Made by a program: the position numbers and the translations under genes. From NCBI RefSeq assembly GCF_016586165.1, contig NZ_BCPR01000043.1, positions 1 to 37,894 of the forward strand: DNA of 37,894 nt, in the 5' to 3' direction. This DNA is from Dyella sp. EPa41. Its GTDB lineage: Bacteria; Pseudomonadota; Gammaproteobacteria; Xanthomonadales; Rhodanobacteraceae. Below, in pieces: positions 36,341 through 37,894 of the stretch (position 1 is its first letter; each line of letters opens with the position of its first letter). The notes under the pieces were generated by a model that had not been told where the DNA came from, did not search any database, and worked only from the letters and a program-made list of their open reading frames with translations.

Positions 36341-36600
36341 GGTGGCCGTTCGTGTTTCGTAACTCCGTACCTAGCGAGAAGTGCTTTGAAGTAGACCGAC
36401 TCAAACTCACTGCCGTGATCAACGACAATGATTTCTGGCAAGCGGCCGTGGCGTCGAACGTAGTCGCGTATCACACAAGAACAAGCGTGGTGGCTATCCG
36501 AAGCGACGAGTGGGCGATCCCACACATTGGTCTGAGTAGTCTTGGTGAAATCGTGGGCTGGGCACGTCCAGATGAATTTCCGCCGCGAAACATGCGAACT
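36325..36600 (-). pseudogene. TnsB/Mu-type DDE transposase fragment
   Basis: The minus strand encodes VIRDYVRRHGRLPEIIVVDHG then SEFESVYFKALLARYGVTKHERPPHDPRFG. The piece VVDxGxEFxSVYFxxLLARYGVxKxxRPP...PRFG is a hallmark of the catalytic core of TnsB-like transposases. Upstream the frame decays (possible frameshifts around 36500-36560) and downstream it is cut near 36325 by the serine hydrolase fragment. No terminal repeats or partner genes (TnsC-like) are visible. The remaining 36601-37029 holds no supported gene. Confidence 0.75.
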
Positions 36601-36891
36601 AGCAAAGGGCTGCGAGCGCTTGGGTACAACGTGAGGATCGGTGCATGAGGTGTTGAGGCCCCTGGTGGAGTGCTTCATCGGTGACGGTGACCTCGTGGTC
36701 GGAAACATCAGAGGGCCGCGTTTGGCCGAATGCGGTTCATGGACCAGCGGCGGTCTAGATGCTGGCGCGATGAGCACGACTGATTAGTTCGATTGATCCA
36801 CTTTGTCGGGGTGCCAGCGTACGATGGGCTTACGGGGGCATGTGGGCCAATGTGGTTACTGGGACACGCCAAACAGCAATATCGCTTGATC

Positions 36892-36908
36892 GGTACATTG
36901 GCAGTACA
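36892..36908 (+). promoter_or_regulatory. GGTACA...AGTACA direct repeat near attR
   Basis: GGTACA-TTGGC-AGTACA has the same 11-bp repeat spacing as the site at 19822-19838 near attL. It lies 122 bases inside attR. Matching sites near both ends suggest integrase arm binding, but this is inference. Confidence 0.4.
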
Positions 36909-37029
36909 CCGCGCATACCTACAGGGTTGCGCCATGATTCGCTAAGTTGATGTATTTAAAGCAATACATGTTCTAGCAGGTTTGCGTGGCTTAACCCTGA
37001 TTTCTAAAGGTTCGCTGCATTTCTGGTGA

Positions 37030-37075
37030 ACTCATAATCCCTTGGTTCCAGGTTCGAATCCTGGTGGGCCCACCA
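37030..37075 (+). other. attR: right attachment site
   Basis: The 46 bases repeat the tRNA 3' half (19727-19772) with one difference in the T loop (A at 37058 for G at 19755), through the CCA. Bases upstream do not continue the tRNA, so this is a duplicated end and not a second gene. It marks the right limit of the island; the following 244 bases hold no gene. Confidence 0.93.
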
Positions 37076-37319
37076 ATTGGGGAGTCTTTGAGCCTGATGT
37101 TGTGCACTTACCCATAAATTGGCCGTTTTGGCCAACTTGTGGTCACCAGTTGCCCATAAATTGTCCGCAATGGGTTCACGGGCCGGCGTTGTTTGCTGTG
37201 ACCCGTCGAACCACTGCCGGTGGTGAGACCCGGGTGATCGAAGGCAGGGGTACAGCGCTGCTCGACCGTACAACCCCGGTGCCATCCGCAACTGAGCAGA
37301 ACGATAGGTCTAAGCCGCC

Positions 37320-37894
37320 CTATCTTTTCTTGTTTGCGAGTATCCGCTCTCGCCGAAATGACTGTGGCGTCTGCCCCGTCCAGCGACGGAAGGCGTGAGT
37401 GAAGCTAGCGGATTCCGAGTACCCGAGTCGTTCGGCAATTTGTTCGATTGGCAGCCGATGCATGGCCAGCATCTGCTCGGCCATGGCCTGGCGAACCTCG
37501 TTGCATAGACCTATGTAAGTCACGCCCTCGTCCTGCAGACGTCTTCGCAACGTGCGTGTGGAGATGCATAGAGTAGACGCGATCTCTCCCATGTCCGGCA
37601 TGTCTCGAGGAGTTCTGGCGATAACGTCGCGAACCCTTCCGGCGAGGCCATATCGGGCCTTCCAGGCAGCCAGATACTGGCGGCATTGATCCTCTGCTAA
37701 TCGCAGGGCGAGAGGATTGTGGCGTGCCAGTGGCGCGTCCACATCGGTTCCCTTTAGAACCAACAAGCTTCGAGGCGACTCGAACGTTGGCGTCGTTCCA
37801 GTTAGGCGTCTGTAGATTCCCGTATCGGCGGGTCGAGCACCCTTAAGCATGATCGCTCGGGGAATCACGTCACGTTCAAGAAGGTCGCGCGCAA
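37320..37894 (-). CDS. AraC-family transcriptional regulator, C-terminal part (partial)
   Basis: The frame is open to the window edge, so the N-terminus is missing. The visible about 190 residues include the end of an arabinose-binding-like domain of the PF12625 type (RARHNPLALRL-like LARHNPLALRLAEDQCRQYL) and a complete double HTH: MPDMGEIASTLCISTRTLRRRL then LPIEQIAERLGYSESASFTH with AFRRWTGQTPQSFRR. Such regulators control catabolic or virulence genes with small ligands. High GC and its position past attR show that it is chromosome outside the island. The target is unknown. Confidence 0.9.
   Translation of the reverse strand, partial: ARDLLERDVIPRAIMLKGARPADTGIYRRLTGTTPTFESPRSLLVLKGTDVDAPLARHNPLALRLAEDQCRQYLAAWKARYGLAGRVRDVIARTPRDMPDMGEIASTLCISTRTLRRRLQDEGVTYIGLCNEVRQAMAEQMLAMHRLPIEQIAERLGYSESASFTHAFRRWTGQTPQSFRRERILANKKR

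Larger units (their letters stand above)
19773..37075 (+). mobile_element. 17.3-kb tRNA-targeted genomic island
   Basis: The segment lies between the 46-bp direct repeats and starts with a tyrosine integrase reading away from the tRNA. It carries no housekeeping genes. GC is visibly lower than in the flanks, especially after 21.7 kb. It contains solitary antitoxin-like genes, an initiator-like gene, several transposon remnants and many very short genes. There is no relaxase, coupling protein or type IV secretion gene and no phage structural gene. It therefore looks like an integrative satellite or plasmid-like element, now decayed at its right end, and not like a complete conjugative element or prophage. 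Confidence 0.9.

Noticed and set aside
37030-37075. Second tRNA gene at the right end
   Set aside because: Only the 3' part from the anticodon loop is present; the acceptor 5' strand, D arm and half the anticodon stem are missing. It is the attR duplicate.

Overview
The window looks like chromosome of a high-GC gammaproteobacterium of the Xanthomonadales, most likely Rhodanobacteraceae (Dyella, Rhodanobacter or Luteibacter type). This is inferred from the strong GC bias of the core genes, the GTAGGAGC-type REP repeats between genes, and the gene repertoire. No 16S or other marker gene is present.

Bases 1-19772 are ordinary core or flexible chromosome. The tail of a TetR-like regulator is followed by a drug-efflux operon: an HxlR-type regulator with a palindromic operator over its own -10 box, an EmrA-like adaptor, an EmrB-like DHA2 transporter and a NodT-like outer-membrane lipoprotein. 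A convergent three-gene operon encodes a periplasmic flavoprotein dehydrogenase (Tat subunit 3, GMC flavoprotein with an extra Cys cluster, tri-heme cytochrome c); its genes are joined by ATGA overlaps. Next come a cation diffusion facilitator, about 0.9 kb of tandem REP-like repeats, an alpha/beta hydrolase, a TonB-dependent receptor broken by a frameshift, the large helicase Lhr carrying three in-frame palindromic repeat insertions, an NTF2-like protein, and a CAU tRNA gene (probably tRNA-Ile2).

Bases 19773-37075 form a 17.3-kb genomic island inserted at the 3' end of that tRNA. A tyrosine integrase lies directly downstream of the tRNA, and a 46-bp copy of the tRNA 3' end (one mismatch) marks the far boundary. 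The left third is a plasmid- or satellite-like module: integrase, two solitary antitoxin-like proteins, an array of hairpin repeats, iteron-like repeats, a replication-initiator-like wHTH protein, a small excisionase-like protein and an unrecognised 425-aa protein with a Cys/His cluster and two C-terminal HTH motifs.

The right two thirds have visibly lower GC and are built from very small genes that fall into paralogous families. Family A has three members of 73-74 aa. Family B has two of 85 aa, 62% identical by hand count. Family C has two members and family D has two weakly similar ones. There is also a fasciclin gene plus a beheaded second copy that shares its conserved leader. B1-A1 and A2-B2 lie as mirror images around about 28.5 kb, which points to an old inverted duplication. 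Mixed in are a Crp/Fnr-type regulator, a possible stress-protein-like gene, a secreted six-cysteine protein, a 34-aa lysine-rich protein, and remnants of IS3, IS30 and TnsB-like transposases and of a serine hydrolase. This small-gene cluster, perhaps under the island's own Crp-like regulator, is the best candidate here for an undescribed system.

After the right boundary, chromosome resumes with the C-terminal part of an AraC-family regulator. All calls come from reading the sequence and from family knowledge; no database search was run.
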